From: Epinephelus fuscoguttatus
Lineage: Eukaryota; Chordata; Actinopteri; Perciformes; Serranidae
Assembly (NCBI RefSeq): GCF_011397635.1
Contig: NC_064759.1
Coordinates: forward strand, 12,544,428-12,608,427
Direction: 5' to 3'
DNA length: 64,000 nucleotides
The translations under genes were made by a program, and so were the position numbers. A model generated the notes under the pieces. That model did no database searches and was not told the origin of the DNA. It worked only from the letters and a program-made list of their open reading frames with translations. The number at the start of each line of letters is the position of its first letter. Within the stretch, counting starts at the first letter, position 1. Below are positions 24,901-37,091 of this stretch, piece after piece.

Positions 24901-27900
24901 AAGACGAAGCCTCCGCAGTATTTGAACTTTGTTTCTGTTTGGTTGTACTGTGCACTGTTAGCGGTGCTTTCTGGCCCTGATTGCCCGAGGGCTGCTCATC
25001 GCCGAAGTCCATATCCAGAGACATAATAGATTCCAGTTCATCCATGTGTATGTCTTCTTCCAACTCCTTCCTCTTTCTACTCCGTGGCTGCTCTGGGACA
25101 GCTTGGGAGACCTCTGAACGTCCTACAAAAAGATCAGCTGCTGACCCCAGTGCAGTCTGGGATGTTGTTGCAGGGGCTCTGTCTGAACGTGAGTATGTTT
25201 CTTCAGATGTTGCTGAAGAGTTTGGTGCCTGTATGCTGATGGATGATTCCAGTACAGGCCGTTTTGGCTCTGACGTGACAGCACAGAGCTCGTCCTCCAA
25301 AGGCCTGGATGACAGGATGAAACAAAGAGAGGGGTAGGAACAGACTTCAACATTAACAACAACTTACTACCAACACACAAAACAGTGATATAGTTCTTGT
25401 TTTAAACAGCAGATGTTTACCTCTTCTTATTGACTGTTTGAAAGAAGTTGGTCAGAGTTGATTGTTTCTGTGGGGAAGCTTGTGCAGAGTTTTTCTGTTT
25501 CTGAGGAGACTGCCTCTGTACGAATGTCTTCTTGCCACCATTGGTCCAGGGAGCAGATGGCTGGGACCTGATGCCACTACTGCCTGCACCTGAAACTGCA
25601 AAAACATTGACTGACTGGTCAAATTATTACAGGCCTATCATTGGTGCATTCAAGGGACAGTTCATTTATTTCTCGAGGTAGAGGATCAAATCAAATCAAA
25701 TCAAATCAAATCAAAGCAACTTTATTTGTCCCAAAGGGCAATTCAGTTTGACAGTTCACCAGGCGCTACAGATGCCACTGTCCACTATGCCTGCAGCGTG
25801 TTAGCTTAGTTTAGCATAAAGACTAGGAACAGGGGGAAATAGCTCGCCAGCACCAGCACTCCTAAGGCTCACCAATACGTATAATTTCTGCATAAATCCT
25901 CTAAAAAAATTATTCGACCTACGTTATATACTTTGAGTTGTGTACTTACGTTATCCCAAATGTTTCCAATAATGTTTAAACTCAGAGAAATCTGTAATTT
26001 TATTCAAGGTAATGGTGCATTTCATTTGGTCACCTGTTAATGTCATATCCCCTCTAGCCACCGAGCTAAAGTGTATGATGACATTATAATGTTACAAAAG
26101 CATTACTAAGAGATAGAGGCAGTGGTAGAACTGCAACACCCATGTTCTGTAAGGTAGAATTACTGTTTTTGTCAAGCGTTTTTGAAGCGAGCAGAGATGA
26201 CGGTTCAGATGGTGTCGGGAAAGTCTGTCTGACGGCAAGGTAAAGCTGTGCATATATATTTATATCGCATAGAATACACCTAAACTGACACTGATTTTTT
26301 TGGCTGGCCCTTTTTTTGGTAGCTAAAAGCTGTTATATCATTCTCTTCAAAGCCACCTGACTCCTTTGACATTTTACCTCGCAGAACACAAGAGTTGCTG
26401 GTCTACCACCACCGACATCAGCTTGTGCTTGAGTTTGCCACAAAACGTTAGCTATAGTAGCTATATGGGTGAGGGGATCTGATGGTGAAAGACTGGAAAA
26501 CCTACATACTTGCGACTATTTCATTAGAATGAAACAAACGTGAACAAACGTGACATAAATAAAACTTCACTCTACTTCAGGACATTGTCAAAGTCTGTCT
26601 TTTGATTTGATTGACAGATCCCTAGCAGCAGAAATTTCATACAGTGCATTAAGTTCTGTCTCTCAAGTTACTGCAGAACCATATTTCACATGTTCACTAT
26701 TAGTTTAACTAGGCTGCTCATTAGTACTCTTCAAACACAAATAAATCTGACAAATGGGGCCACATACATTGTAGGGATGCACCAAGCTAATAGATCAGAT
26801 CGGTTTTGACACAAATACTCTTGGTAAAGGACAGATGTGAGTGATCCATATTATACACTTTGTCCTGATCAATGCTGTTGTGTAATTTGTAACGACACAA
26901 CAGACAATTTATTTCAAATGTTCAGAACCAAATTACATAGTTGAACAACAAAGGAGAGGCTCTAGAGGCTGTGTCTGTTGTTTAAGTGACCTACTTATGT
27001 ACAATGACAATTAAGAAAAAATGTAACAGCAAAGCTCCATGTTATGATTTCACACCAACAAAGTGTATACATCTCAGACTTTAGGTATCAGAATCTGCAT
27101 CAAGCAAGAAAAAGCGGGATCAGTACATCTCTCATTCCTGCAACTACCTGTTGGTTTTGTCTCGGGGTTTTTCCACGGTGAGTCCGTGTTCTTGGTAGCG
27201 TTGAACGATGAGCTCATTGTGTCAGCCACAACGCAATGAGTTGGCACCTTCTGAGCTTCGGGTTTGGATCCACGTAGCTGACTGCCGCTCTGGTTTTGCT
27301 TCTTCTCGGGAGTCTCCCCCACCGCCACCACCCCTGTGACTTCTCTCAGCTCTTTCCTGATCAATAAAAACAATTTCACAAATCAGACAGGCGAACAGAA
27401 AAAGGACGACTCTCACACATGATTAGTGTGTGTCTGTGAGTGCTGGTACCCCTGTGATGGCTCTGTATTCGCTGCGTAAGCCGTGATGTTCTGAGATGCT
27501 GCCGGTAACACAGTCTCATTCACCGCAACGCTCTGTGACAGCGAAGCACTCGGGATTCTGGGTTTCACTTTTGGTGCTGACTCTAAAATGTAAAGAAAGA
27601 TAGAAACAAAGATGTTAAAGGGGCTCTGTGCGAAATTCAGAGTGTATGAGTTGTCTGCACACAGTTCTCAACATGGAGGTGGCTGAGCAGGTGGCTAGCA
27701 GCTAAAAGTGCTAACTCCATAAAGAGCGCTAACCAACAGCAACAGTGTTAACAGAGCTAACGACGTTAACCGTGGGGAACCAGAGGGTGGGTGCAACACT
27801 TCCGTGATGCCACCGTCCCACTATCATCGTGACCGCTGTATGAGCACAGTGCAAAGCGGCAACATTGAGCTAAGCTGTGGGATACGCGCAGCCTGACCGA

Positions 27901-29546
27901 CTTTCCACAACAGTGAAGCTCAGACTGAAACACAGAGGCGCGGTGACTGCATTTTCGGATCAGGATGCCATTACGCCACTATATCTTTACATAGCAAATA
28001 GCGGTTGGCTGCTTATTGATGCTCTGAATGTTGCATACAAAACCTGAGTATATAGTCAGTGTTTTCTTCTCTGGTCACCCACCTGAGTCTAGCGCCACAC
28101 TGGACGGATTGCAGTACTTGTCACAAGAAGCATAGATGGCAGCCAAACCGATTTCAGACTCTGTGATGACTCTGAGGCCTTTCCTGTGTCAGTGAACAAA
28201 GGACAGATGCCAGAGAGAGTTTTAAAGTCTCCACAAATTGTAACCATGACAAATAAATTGCCAAAACACACTCTGAAGTGCTTCTCCACAGAAAAATGAG
28301 AGTTTGTACAAACCTTTGAACAATGTTATTTACAGAGTTTGCCCACTCCGTGGTAGAGGAAGAAAGCAGAGTTTGGGAGCTGCCTGTCATAACATCGACC
28401 ACACAGCTCTGTGCAGACTCTAGCAGGCCCCGGGGCAGCGAGCCCTCCTGCAGCAGCTGGCTCCTGCCACCTCCAAAACCCACTGCTGCACTCAGCCGCT
28501 TCAGCTGCAAACAACATGGAAGAGCAGGAGTTACACATGATGTAGATCAGAGAGACAGACGGAGTGTCTGTGTGTCTCCATCCTACCATCCTGTGATATT
28601 TCCCCTCAGGTTAATCTGACTGAAGGCTTGAACCTTTGAGTGATGCATAAATATTTTAGCTCTTGTAAAAGCATTTGTTCCAGAGGATAATCTATAATGC
28701 TGTTGTACTCATGTACACTTACAACTTCAAGTTTGGAAATTGCAGAAACATTCACTCATAATGTGATAATATCAATTACAATTTACATTTCAGCTGGCTT
28801 CTTAAAGCAGGGATGCAAACACATTACAGCTGGCAGAGTTTGCTCTCCTGGAAGGCACAGAGTAGAAAGAAGTTTAAAAACATCTATAAGGCCAACAAGA
28901 CGGTGCAGATCAGTCTGCTGTCCCTGATGAGGACTCATAACGTGCACGTCCTCTGGTCATCTGGAGGCAGAGGTTACATTAACCAAATATTTTCCTGTCA
29001 TGAACTGAATTTTTTTAGCAGTGGTGAAAAAATCTGAAGGTCATTTCGACAGATTAGAAGACTGAGGGAAACTCGGAGTAATTCACACCCCTGCCCAGTT
29101 GGTGATGTGCGCATATTAATTGTCTAGTTTTGTCTTTGAGCTCACGTGCATGACCTCGTTGTGCAGCCGTCTCTAGCCATTGCATTTAAAAGCTACATCA
29201 CTATATACCACTGCAAAATGTCACAGCAGCAGAATGTCAGAAGTTTCTTTGCAGCATCAGTGTCTCTGTTCATCTTTTCTCTCCGTGCCCTTGCAAAATC
29301 TTTAACATTGTTCTGTAGACTAATTGTTAAAAAATGAGTATCACTGAATGAAAATTAAATGTTATCAAAAAATATCTTATTGTGCTATTCATCTTATTAT
29401 CTTGTGAAAATGAAAATAATGGGTAATGATAGATAACTGAATTTTTACAAGCCTGTCTGTCACAATGACGGACAACAAGAAAGTCGAACACAACTGCTGT
29501 CTGGAGGTTCCGATTTTCATCCATGTATGACTCATGGCTGTGGTTT

Positions 29547-29578
<32 letters not shown>

Positions 29579-30417
29579 TTTCAGCATGCATTGAGTAAAA
29601 ACAACCCAGTAAAATGCTGAATTTACTAGTCAATTAATTCATTAGTTTTGATTCATCACCGATTTCTTGATCACAGTTTAATAAAGGCAAAGATTTGTCT
29701 GCTTTCCTTCATATTTAAATGCGTACCTATTTGCTTGCTGATAACGTCATGAAAAAATATTCCAGTAAAACTTTGGACCCTGGTAAATTGTGACGGACAT
29801 AATTACTGGGGCACAGTATTTTAAACAGATAAAAGTCACATTAATTCTAAATTTCAGACCTTCATCCCTCAGGCTGTGTCTATTTACTACATTAGAGATG
29901 CTCTGATACTATTTATGCCTTCCTGATACCAATTACGATACCTGCACTTGCGTATCGGCCAGTACAGAGTAATGATCCAATAGCAGTGCATTAAAAATAG
30001 AAGCTAACAGCTGTGTACTAATAACCCTGACACTACAGCCTTGCATGCTGTACACGTTGCCTTTTTACTGGTGGGACTGTCCAGTGTTAAATACTGACGA
30101 TATTGCTGTGAGGGCTGCTGTGACGTAGAACTGATTTCTGGGAAACTATGGTTTTATCAGGGTGTGAAACTACTTTTAACTTTATTTATAAATTACATGG
30201 TATCAAATCAGGGCTTAGACTAATGTGCTCACTGACACCTGATCCAGCATTTTAGACAACATCATTGTCTTCACTGACAATCTTTCTGTATCAAACAAAT
30301 TTACAGTTAATTGGAATTACTTTCCACCACAAATTTAGATTTATTTATTTTATATTTTATTTGTCATATTTTATCCCTGTATATTTTAACTTGCATTATT
30401 TTATCTCTTAGATTCAC

Positions 30418-30448
<31 letters not shown>

Positions 30449-33400
30449 GTGATTTTCTTTTCTTTTTTTTTTTTTAGACATATTTAATCAGCATTGTTTG
30501 AGGGAACCTGAGATCCCAGATGCTCATCTCCATTGACTGCTTCTATGTAATTGTTGTGGACATGACAGTAAAGACTGATATTTTCTAGATTAATAATATA
30601 GTTTACAAAATCAAGTTCAAATCTATTGTGAAAATAATCACTAGCTGCAGCTGTTGTAAAAAAAAACACCCTCTCCATGGAGCAGTGAGTCTCCCAGAGG
30701 ATCTCCGAACTGCTGACTGCCTGGCAACTGATGTTCAGCTGATAAACATGACGCTCACAAGATCATGTGACTTCCCATCTTTTCTGAAGCTAATGACAGA
30801 AAAACAAGCCTCTAACAAGGGCTCATCTCTTTAAGTGTTTTGTTCTCCTTGACTGACTGCGGAGGATAACTACAGAGCAATTATAACTGATCACCTGAAC
30901 CCTGCTATTCTGTGACCTAGTGATCTGCACAGCATGAGACCAGTATTAGCTCATCATCGCAAAGACAGAAGTAGACGTACTTGTTTGGCACTGAGGAATA
31001 CGAAGGTCTTTCCGGTGAAAAGCTGTTTGCGAAGTGGAATCACTCCAATGTTAACATCCTCTTTACTCAGGCTGGGCTCATCGATCTCAGGGATGAAACT
31101 TAAGAGCAATGAACAACACAGTTAGTGAGATAATGTTCAGTTCAGTGTGGCCTCTGATGTTCAGGTCATCTTCAGTGTGAATGTGTAAACGTAAGGATGC
31201 ATTGTACCTCTCAGCTTTGGGAGGGGGTAATTTCTGCTGAGAGGCTTTGCTGAGCTCTGAGAAGAACTCTGGCTTCACGATGGGACGACAGCACAGCAGG
31301 GCAGAAATAGTCTAATCAGGAGAACAGGAAGCACATTAACACACGTTCAGGGGCAAACACACCACATGTATGTAACCTAATGAAGACATAAAGGTGTGTT
31401 CCTGACCTTGATGGTGACTTTAGTGGTGGGCATGACCAGGTGGGTGCAGTCCTCAGTCCAGCTGTTGACCAGCTTTCCACCCAAAGCCAACAGAGCCTGA
31501 GAGAGCGACGCCTTGCCATCATTGTCCAAACACGAGGAACACACCACTGGCTTCTGATGGTGCACGCTGAGATGAAGAAGTGACAAAGAAGGAGATTCAT
31601 GATGGAACATGACTTAATATTAACCCTTTGAAATGTGGAGCAACATATTTTTTCTTGCGCTGTTGAATTTTGAATTTGGTAAAATATGTCCCACAAATTG
31701 CAAGAAAAACAATAGACTTTGAAAATTATTAAAAAATAAACTAGTGGAAAAAACAAAAAAGCTAAAAGGTAAAAGACTGAACTGTTACCAGTGTATGAAA
31801 ATGGGTAACCAAAGAATATTCAGTACAATATGTATCAATAAATCAATATTTTTGACAACACAATTATCACATCCAGATTGATTTTAGAAAGTCTGGACAG
31901 CAAAAAAACAAACAAACAAACACATATAGTGCAATTTTTGAAAATCTATTCCAAACCTCATCTGGAGGCATCTGAAATGTGAATCCAATCAGATTTCTAC
32001 AAATGCATCTCAAGCTGCTCTGGTCGCTCAAATATGATTTCAAAGTAACATAAGGATAAAAAGATTTTAAAAAAAAAGCAAAAAAAAAAAAAAAAGAGCA
32101 GCCAGCTCACTCAGTGTAAAAGTCCATGGCACAGGCAGGCAGTCCAAAAAATGCATCCAAAGCACTCTGACTGTAGTTGTTTTTTATCTTTATGTAACTA
32201 TTTGCCCCATCCTCAAAGAGCACCTGATTTTTTACAACTAACTACATAGTGCCTTAACCCATTGTTATCAGGTGTCAAAGTGTCTTCTGTACCACTTGCA
32301 AAGCAACAATTTCGTCAAATCCAGAGTGACGGAAGTGCTGAGCAGAATCCATGCTGCTACTAGCAGAGCACCATGAGGGACAACATAGAGAACAACAGAC
32401 GGCAAAATAAATTGTCTGCAACTGTCGTGTTTGTTTGGAGGGGGTCCCTAGCATAGCTACGTAGTTACTGACACCTACGTTGTTACCAAAGCAACCCATG
32501 CAGATAAGTTGGTGATGTCTGGACCATAGACTCTATAGACCAGTGTTTTCCAACTGGTCCAGCCACTGGGTCCACATTTCTCTCTATAGTCATTCAAGGT
32601 CCTACAGTTTAATATATTCAGCGTCATACTTATGTTTGGCCATGTTGTTGAGCTAGTTTGCTGTCTCCGTTCAGTAGCTGTCAGTTATTCACTCACTCTA
32701 CAGCAGGAAATGGCACTTCAAAATAAAAGGTCTGTGTCGGAAATTCACTGCACTTCAATATAAAGTGTGTTTTTTGAAAACTTGAAGCTTTAGTAAGTCA
32801 CTTGCAGCCCATTCAGAATGGCCTTGCTTCCCACTTTCGGACCACAACCTACCAGTTTGGAACCACTGGTGCAGACTGTTTCACTGAAATTGCACTGCCT
32901 TGTTTAAGTTGGGCCAGTGGTGCTGCTCACGATTGAGTTTGGCGGGTGTATGGAGGTGACCTAAATGGCTCTAAATGACGTCACCAGTACAAGATGGCAG
33001 CGCCTGTCTCCCAGATGTTTTGGCTTCATTTTCATGTTCACCGTCTTTAGATACAATCTATGATTTGGACACACAAATCCGATCTAACCACTTGCAAACA
33101 AGAATGCAGACAGTCTGTCTTAAAGATCTGATTTGAGAACTGATCTGATTTGCCTGAACAGGGCTTCACTTATCATAGCTCTGTGAAATAAAACACATCT
33201 AATCAGGTCTTGTTCAGTTACTCACCTGAATTTGCTTTGAAAAACCCCAAATGTAACATTGTCCCCTGACCTCAGGTTCACCGATGTGTTCTCTGCCACA
33301 CGCTGGCCGTTGACAAATGAACCGTATTTGGAAGAATCCTTTAGAGTCAGAGCCTGGGAATAAAATTCATAAAAGCAACTCATGAAACTGTCAACAAGCC

Positions 33401-36400
33401 ATCTTACATCCTTCTGTTCAGTTATTTATGTCTCAATGAGAAACCTCTCCGCTCAATAAAGCCAAACATAGAAATGTATCCCTAGCAACCTTAAGTGTAG
33501 GAACAAATGTGAAGAACTTCAGCCTCATCTGACACGCTAAACAGAAATAAGACTGTTGTGAAATGTGTAATTTTGATTCCTTTGAGTATCAACAGATAGT
33601 GAATCACTTTTGGACACTTTTATGGTACAGCAGGATTGTGAACTGATGAATTAAAATGCACACAGTAAACAAAAAAAAGAAACCCCAGAGGATTCTGACA
33701 AATACTGATGAAAAGAAAAATCTATCTTAGAATAACTGTTTTTTAATATGCAGTGACAACAAGGTTAATAATCCCTATGAGACACAAGACAGAAAAAGCA
33801 GTAATATTACACATTTTCTCAAAACAACAGACACCTTCACCAATAAAAAACATGACTGGCCTCAAACTTTACTTTTGTATTTTAAGATTGGATTTGTAGT
33901 TTCATGGTTTGCAGTTGATTCGCATTGTGGTATTGCAGGGAAAATTATTAGTGAGCATTTATTTAATCATGTAATGCAAATGTACAGTAGATAATCTAAT
34001 TTTGGGGGAAAAGATCAAGAATGAAAATAAATAAATAAATAAAAACATTTTGGAGAAAAAATACTGATATGTTTCTTACATCTGAATTACTGAAATTTAA
34101 AAAAAAAAATTCTTCCAGGTCTCTCAGGAGGATCTATCACCCTGTCATTGTTGTTAAAATATCACTTCTTGCATGTGTTATTATTCAAGAAAGGCTGCAT
34201 GGTTTGAAACTAGCCTGGTAGGTAAGTGATAAAGTACTTTTAATATTTTATTTTTCATTATATGATCATTTAAGGGCAATGCTTTTTAGTGAAATGTCCT
34301 TTATGTATTATTTATTATTTTATCTATTTCTTGGACAGATTGCATTTGTTTATCATACGACAGAATACAAAGTTCTGTCTGAAATGTAATGTTATATTAC
34401 ATGTAAGAAACTATATATGTTCTTGTCAGATAAATGTTTTAACACTGTACTGTAATTTTGGACTGGGTACTTGTATGTGTATGACACAATAAAAAACATA
34501 TTTAACAAACTACTGGACATATCAAATCTCTGAGCAGCCACTTTATAAAACTGGGTGTTGCAACACCTGAAAGTGACAGCAACTTCATGTTTTGTTTCAG
34601 TTTCATTTATGATGAACTAGAGCACCACCTTCTGGGCAGAAGTGGTATCACACACACAACTTGTTTCCAATTTAAATCACATTACTCTCATCTACTTGGC
34701 ACTCTATTAGAAGATAGTGGTCAATTTAATATCCTGCAAAATGTTAACACTCATATGAGAGTATCTGCTATAGAAACTGTATATGTTTTTAATACTTACA
34801 TAAGCAAACAAATTGCAGTGTGCTTGGAATAAACTGAGCACATGGATTGACAATAGAGAAATCATTTATTTATATTGTTGGATTTTTTTGAGCAATATCT
34901 GTGGATGTTTTAATTTTGTTTTGTTTTTTCTCTCACCTGGTCAGTAGCAGTGAGGTGAGCGTGAGCCCTGCTGATGGACTGGTCATTGTGGAGGAGGATG
35001 TCACAGTTCTTGCGCCCCACCACGTACTCCTTACTGGAGAGGAGATAGTGGGTCTCACCTGACAGCAGGCAAGTTATGGATCTTAGAATATAAAAATCAC
35101 AACCAACCAACCTAACTGTGGTTTTACAAACTCATCTATTTACACAGCGAGTTGTAAAAGAATTAAGTGCGTGTGACCTTATATGAGTGCCAGTCCTCTC
35201 TCCATAAACCTGTCTCACTATGCACTAGAGCTGGCCAATATGTGGTGTCTGGCACTGTTGGTGGCAGATCCTTTAAGTTAAGTGGGTTGTGAGGCTGTGG
35301 GTAGGGATGCATGATAATGTCGGCACATCATTGGTATCGTACAACATCAGATTTAAAGTAAACTATCAAAATCAGCCAACATGCTTTTTCTTAATTTGCA
35401 CAATAAATAAATATTACATACACTGACAAGTATTGTATTTCATGTCTCCATCTGCTGGTGGGCCATCACGATAAGAGTATGCATGAATAATATGATGTGA
35501 ATTCCACTACAGAAGACACTTGATAACTAAAATTAGGTGGGGAAAAAAGTGGATATATCAATATTAGATGACAAATGAGTTGTTATATATCAGTGTATCA
35601 CATATTGGCATAACATCTAATATCATGCATCCCTAGTTGTGCGGTACCAGCACGTCCTACAGATGCTCGTTCAGATTGGGATCTGGAGAAATTGAAGATT
35701 AGGTCGAGACCTTGAGCTGAGCAGTTTTGCGGTGTGGCATGGTGCACTGTCATCAAGGAGTGCCGTTGCCATGAGGAGAGGTACTTGGTCTGCAACTGTG
35801 TTTGGGTAGATGGAGTGTATCAAATGGCATCCACACAAATCCCAATGTTTCCCATCAGGACATTGCATTGTAACCAGATAATCAGTGATGTTCACTTCAC
35901 TTGACAGTGGTTTTAATGTTTTGCCTGATTGGTGCACATCACCACATTGTGCCAACAGTGGCTTGTTGCACGACAAAGATTAATCTAGTCTGCATATCAT
36001 CTTTCAGGGAACAAGAGGCAAGATGTAAAATTCCAAGTTCAGTAGGGCTGCAACTAACTATTATTTTCAGTCAGACAAAAATACATAAAAAATACTGTAT
36101 ATACCATAAATAATGTATGTAATATTCATTCATTGTGCAAATTAAGAGAAAGCAGACTGCATTAATTTTATCAGCTAATATCTGCCGATACCGATGACGT
36201 GCTGACATTATCGTGCATCCCTACCCTCAACCTCACAACCCACAAGACTTCAAAAATCTGCCACCAACACTTTGGGGCCAGACACCACAGCACACCCCCC
36301 AAAGGCCCTGTGTCCATGGCTTGATAGAGCAGAGCCTGTTGATCAGGGGAACCTCTGGGGCTCTGGCACGTCCCACGAATGCTCGATCTGATTGGGATCT

Positions 36401-37091
36401 GGGGAATTTGGATGCCAGGTTGATTTATATAACAATACTCTTCAAGAATTGTATTTTAGAAATGGTAGAAAAGCACCAACCCAATGAGGGATTTGACGTT
36501 TTGTCTTGTCAATCATTCTCATGACAGCTGGCTTTCAATTTCCTGTTGGCATCTAAAATGTGATTTTATCATTTCATTCTAAACATACATTAAATCACTG
36601 ATTATGATATTTACAAAGATAATAAGTCCTGCACTGCATGCTTCATCTTCATCATCTCACATGTTCAAATACCTGAAATGTCATAAAAATATAGATAATA
36701 TACATATGAGAGTAGCTGACCATGTGTGTTACTGCTGGATATAAGTTTGCTCTCATCCTTGTTTTAAACAATGTCATGTTCAGGTAGATTTAAACTGCAC
36801 ATGTATGTTTGCAATACAACATTAGACAAACATCCTTAACTTGTGACGTTGACTGATATGCCCGCACTATAATTACATGACTAACCAAAAGTTAATCACT
36901 CCCACGCAGCCCAATAAACAAAATCAATGACATCTCGGTCAGTTCATTTCCTGTCTCTATCCTTAGGTGTTTAACCATACCGTTATCAAGGCGTTAACTT
37001 CAGCATGCTAACTGTGTGTTTAGCTAACGTTAAGATGTCAGCCACGACAGATAAAGTTACCTCCAGGCTCCAGGGGTGTCAGTATCCACAT
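17550..37091 (-). CDS. nbn: Nibrin (NBN), MRE11-RAD50-NBN complex subunit
   Basis: Seventeen coding exons join in frame (2559 nt, 852 residues): 37061-37091, 34937-35058, 33226-33353, 31407-31566, 31208-31311, 30981-31098, 28314-28504, 28083-28183, 27450-27582, 27148-27356, 25421-25595, 24647-25304, 24445-24534, 22765-22905, 21166-21279, 21033-21082, 17550-17583. Nibrin brings MRE11-RAD50 and ATM to DNA double-strand breaks in the nucleus. The FHA domain (about 1-105) keeps phosphopeptide-binding residues R26, S40 and H43 in [19 protein letters not shown]. Two BRCT repeats follow (about 108-320; CSSCLD and [11 protein letters not shown] in the first). The long linker has SQ sites and a PIP-box-like motif (477-484). 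Near the C-terminus are the MRE11-binding block KNFKCFRK (780-787) and the ATM-binding motif [12 protein letters not shown] (833-844). The protein ends in RRR and is about 100 residues longer than human nibrin. The last exon encodes only ten residues and lies 3.4 kb away. Confidence 0.96.
18440..18765 (+). pseudogene. 5'-truncated LINE (L1/Tx1-like) ORF2 tail
   Basis: Plus-strand frames read CHMFWSCPK, then [44 protein letters not shown] and GSTTRFYAT. This order (HMFWxC, FGVxPxxxxLxxxQ, LLARRLILxxWK, W...VMxxLxLEKIRxxxRGSxxxFxxxW) is the signature tail of fish L1-type ORF2 proteins. There is a frame shift between the first block and the rest, and no RT core upstream. It ends near an (AT)n run, in the last intron of nbn. 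Confidence 0.7.
18859..18923. repeat. (AT)n microsatellite
   Basis: About 32 uninterrupted AT units just after the LINE remnant. Confidence 0.97.
19665..20588. mobile_element. hAT-type non-autonomous element with 8-bp target duplication
   Basis: The termini are TAGGGCTGCCCCCTAATAGT and its near-complement ending AGGGGCAGCCCTA. The inner TIR continues with AGTCGACT motifs on both sides. The flanks GACTCCGG (19657-19664) and GACTCTGG (20589-20596) are an 8-bp duplication with one change. Length 924 bp, no transposase. It lies in the final nbn intron and accounts for about a quarter of it. Confidence 0.9.
22970..23311. mobile_element. MITE flanked by TTAA duplication
   Basis: AGGTCCAGTGTG on the left and CACACTAGACCT on the right are inverted, with intact TTAA at 22966-22969 and 23312-23315. 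Interior blocks (GCAACCAACTGAAAC, GCCTATGCTTGGTTTGTCTG) recur in degenerate form at 52720-52930. It lies in intron 13 of nbn. Confidence 0.85.
23345..23675. mobile_element. Relic of a GCTGCAACTATTAGTTGATC-type element
   Basis: The left edge GAGCTGCAACTATTAGTTGA and the right part (AATTAATCAGCTGGTCGAGA then AAATAATCAGCAGATTAAT) resemble the two ends of the very common fish hAT-like repeat that starts AGGGCTGCAACTAACGATTA. A trace of the same start is seen at 36040. The ends are eroded. Confidence 0.45.
23691..24065 (+). mobile_element. SINE-like retroposon (GGGCGGCACGGTGG family), copy 1
   Basis: A 375-bp element begins GGGGCGGCACGGTGGTCTGA, has A-box-like (TGGTTAGCACTG) and B-box-like (GTTCGATCCCG) blocks, a long conserved body and a tail of AATAAATAAATGAATGAATG. 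It is bracketed by a perfect 15-bp target duplication, AATGAAAACAATCAT (23676-23690 and 24066-24080). Duplication length and simple-repeat tail show LINE-mediated retroposition. A second copy is at 54007-54374. Confidence 0.85.
25684..25745 (+). repeat. (ATCAA)n-headed dispersed repeat
   Basis: About five TCAAA-type units are followed by GCAACTTTATTTGTCCCAAA then GGGCAATTCAG, a frequent fish repeat tail. Lies in nbn intron 10. Confidence 0.5.
25746..27147 (-). other. nbn intron 10, remainder
   Basis: No exon was recognised. A GTAGGGATGCACCAAGC fragment at 26773 matches the ends of the hAT-like element at 35282-35634; otherwise it is anonymous intronic DNA. Confidence 0.4.
27616..28075. repeat. 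Dispersed repeat, TTAAAGGGGCTCTGTGCG type
   Basis: Begins TTAAAGGGGCTCTGTGCGAA. Its right part (ACGCCACTATATCTTTACAT then AGCAAATAGCGGTTG and TGATGCTCTGAATG) matches a block at 53070-53140. It lies between nbn exons 8 and 9. The right boundary is approximate. Confidence 0.5.
29546..29579 (+). repeat. (CTTT)n microsatellite
   Basis: About eight CTTT units in nbn intron 6. Confidence 0.95.
29890..30480. repeat. Degenerate hAT-like fragment and T-rich runs
   Basis: The block TTAGAGATGCTCTGATACTA then TTACGATACCTGCACTTGCG and TATCGGCCAGTACAGA resembles the ends of the TAGGGATGCACCGAT-type hAT family. It is followed by anonymous DNA and two long T-runs (30419-30442, 30463-30475). Confidence 0.35.
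32541..32868 (+). mobile_element. hAT-type MITE, copy 2 of 3
   Basis: Same family as 3003-3305: it starts CAGTGTTTTCCAACTGGTCC and ends TTTGGAACCACTG. Interior blocks GGCCATGTTGTTGAGCTAGT and TTTGCTGTCTCCGT are shared. The flanking 8-mers (CTATAGAC, GTGCAGAC) agree only partly. It lies in nbn intron 3. Confidence 0.75.
34500..34570 (-). repeat. Short Tc1-like terminal fragment
   Basis: GAGCAGCCACTTTATAAAAC then TGGGTGTTGCAACACCTG resembles, in complement, the CAGGTGTACCTTATAAGTGG terminus of the Tc1 copy at 51590-52640. Confidence 0.35.
35282..35634. mobile_element. MITE with TAGGGATGCATGATAATGTC ends
   Basis: It opens TAGGGATGCATGATAATGTC and closes with the inverse ATATCATGCATCCCTA. A further inverted match (TTATCGTGCATCCCTAC) at 36210-36227 suggests a second, related copy abutting the Tc1 remnant. 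hAT-like ends, no ORF, in nbn intron 1. Confidence 0.65.
35639..35945 (-). mobile_element. Internally deleted Tc1-like transposon remnant
   Basis: GTACCAGCACGTCCTACAGA, GATTGGGATCTGGAGAAATT and GTACTTGGTCTGCAACTGTG are hallmark segments of a fish Tc1 transposase gene read in complement. The outer end CACTTGACAGTGGTTTTAAT then GTTTTGCCTGATTGGTG is its terminal repeat. Most of the transposase is missing. A second scrap (CACGAATGCTCGATCTGATT) lies at 36370-36420. Confidence 0.65.

Noticed and set aside
24777-25337. Plus-strand frames of up to 118 codons
   Set aside because: They are shadows of the large nbn exon 24647-25304 on the other strand.
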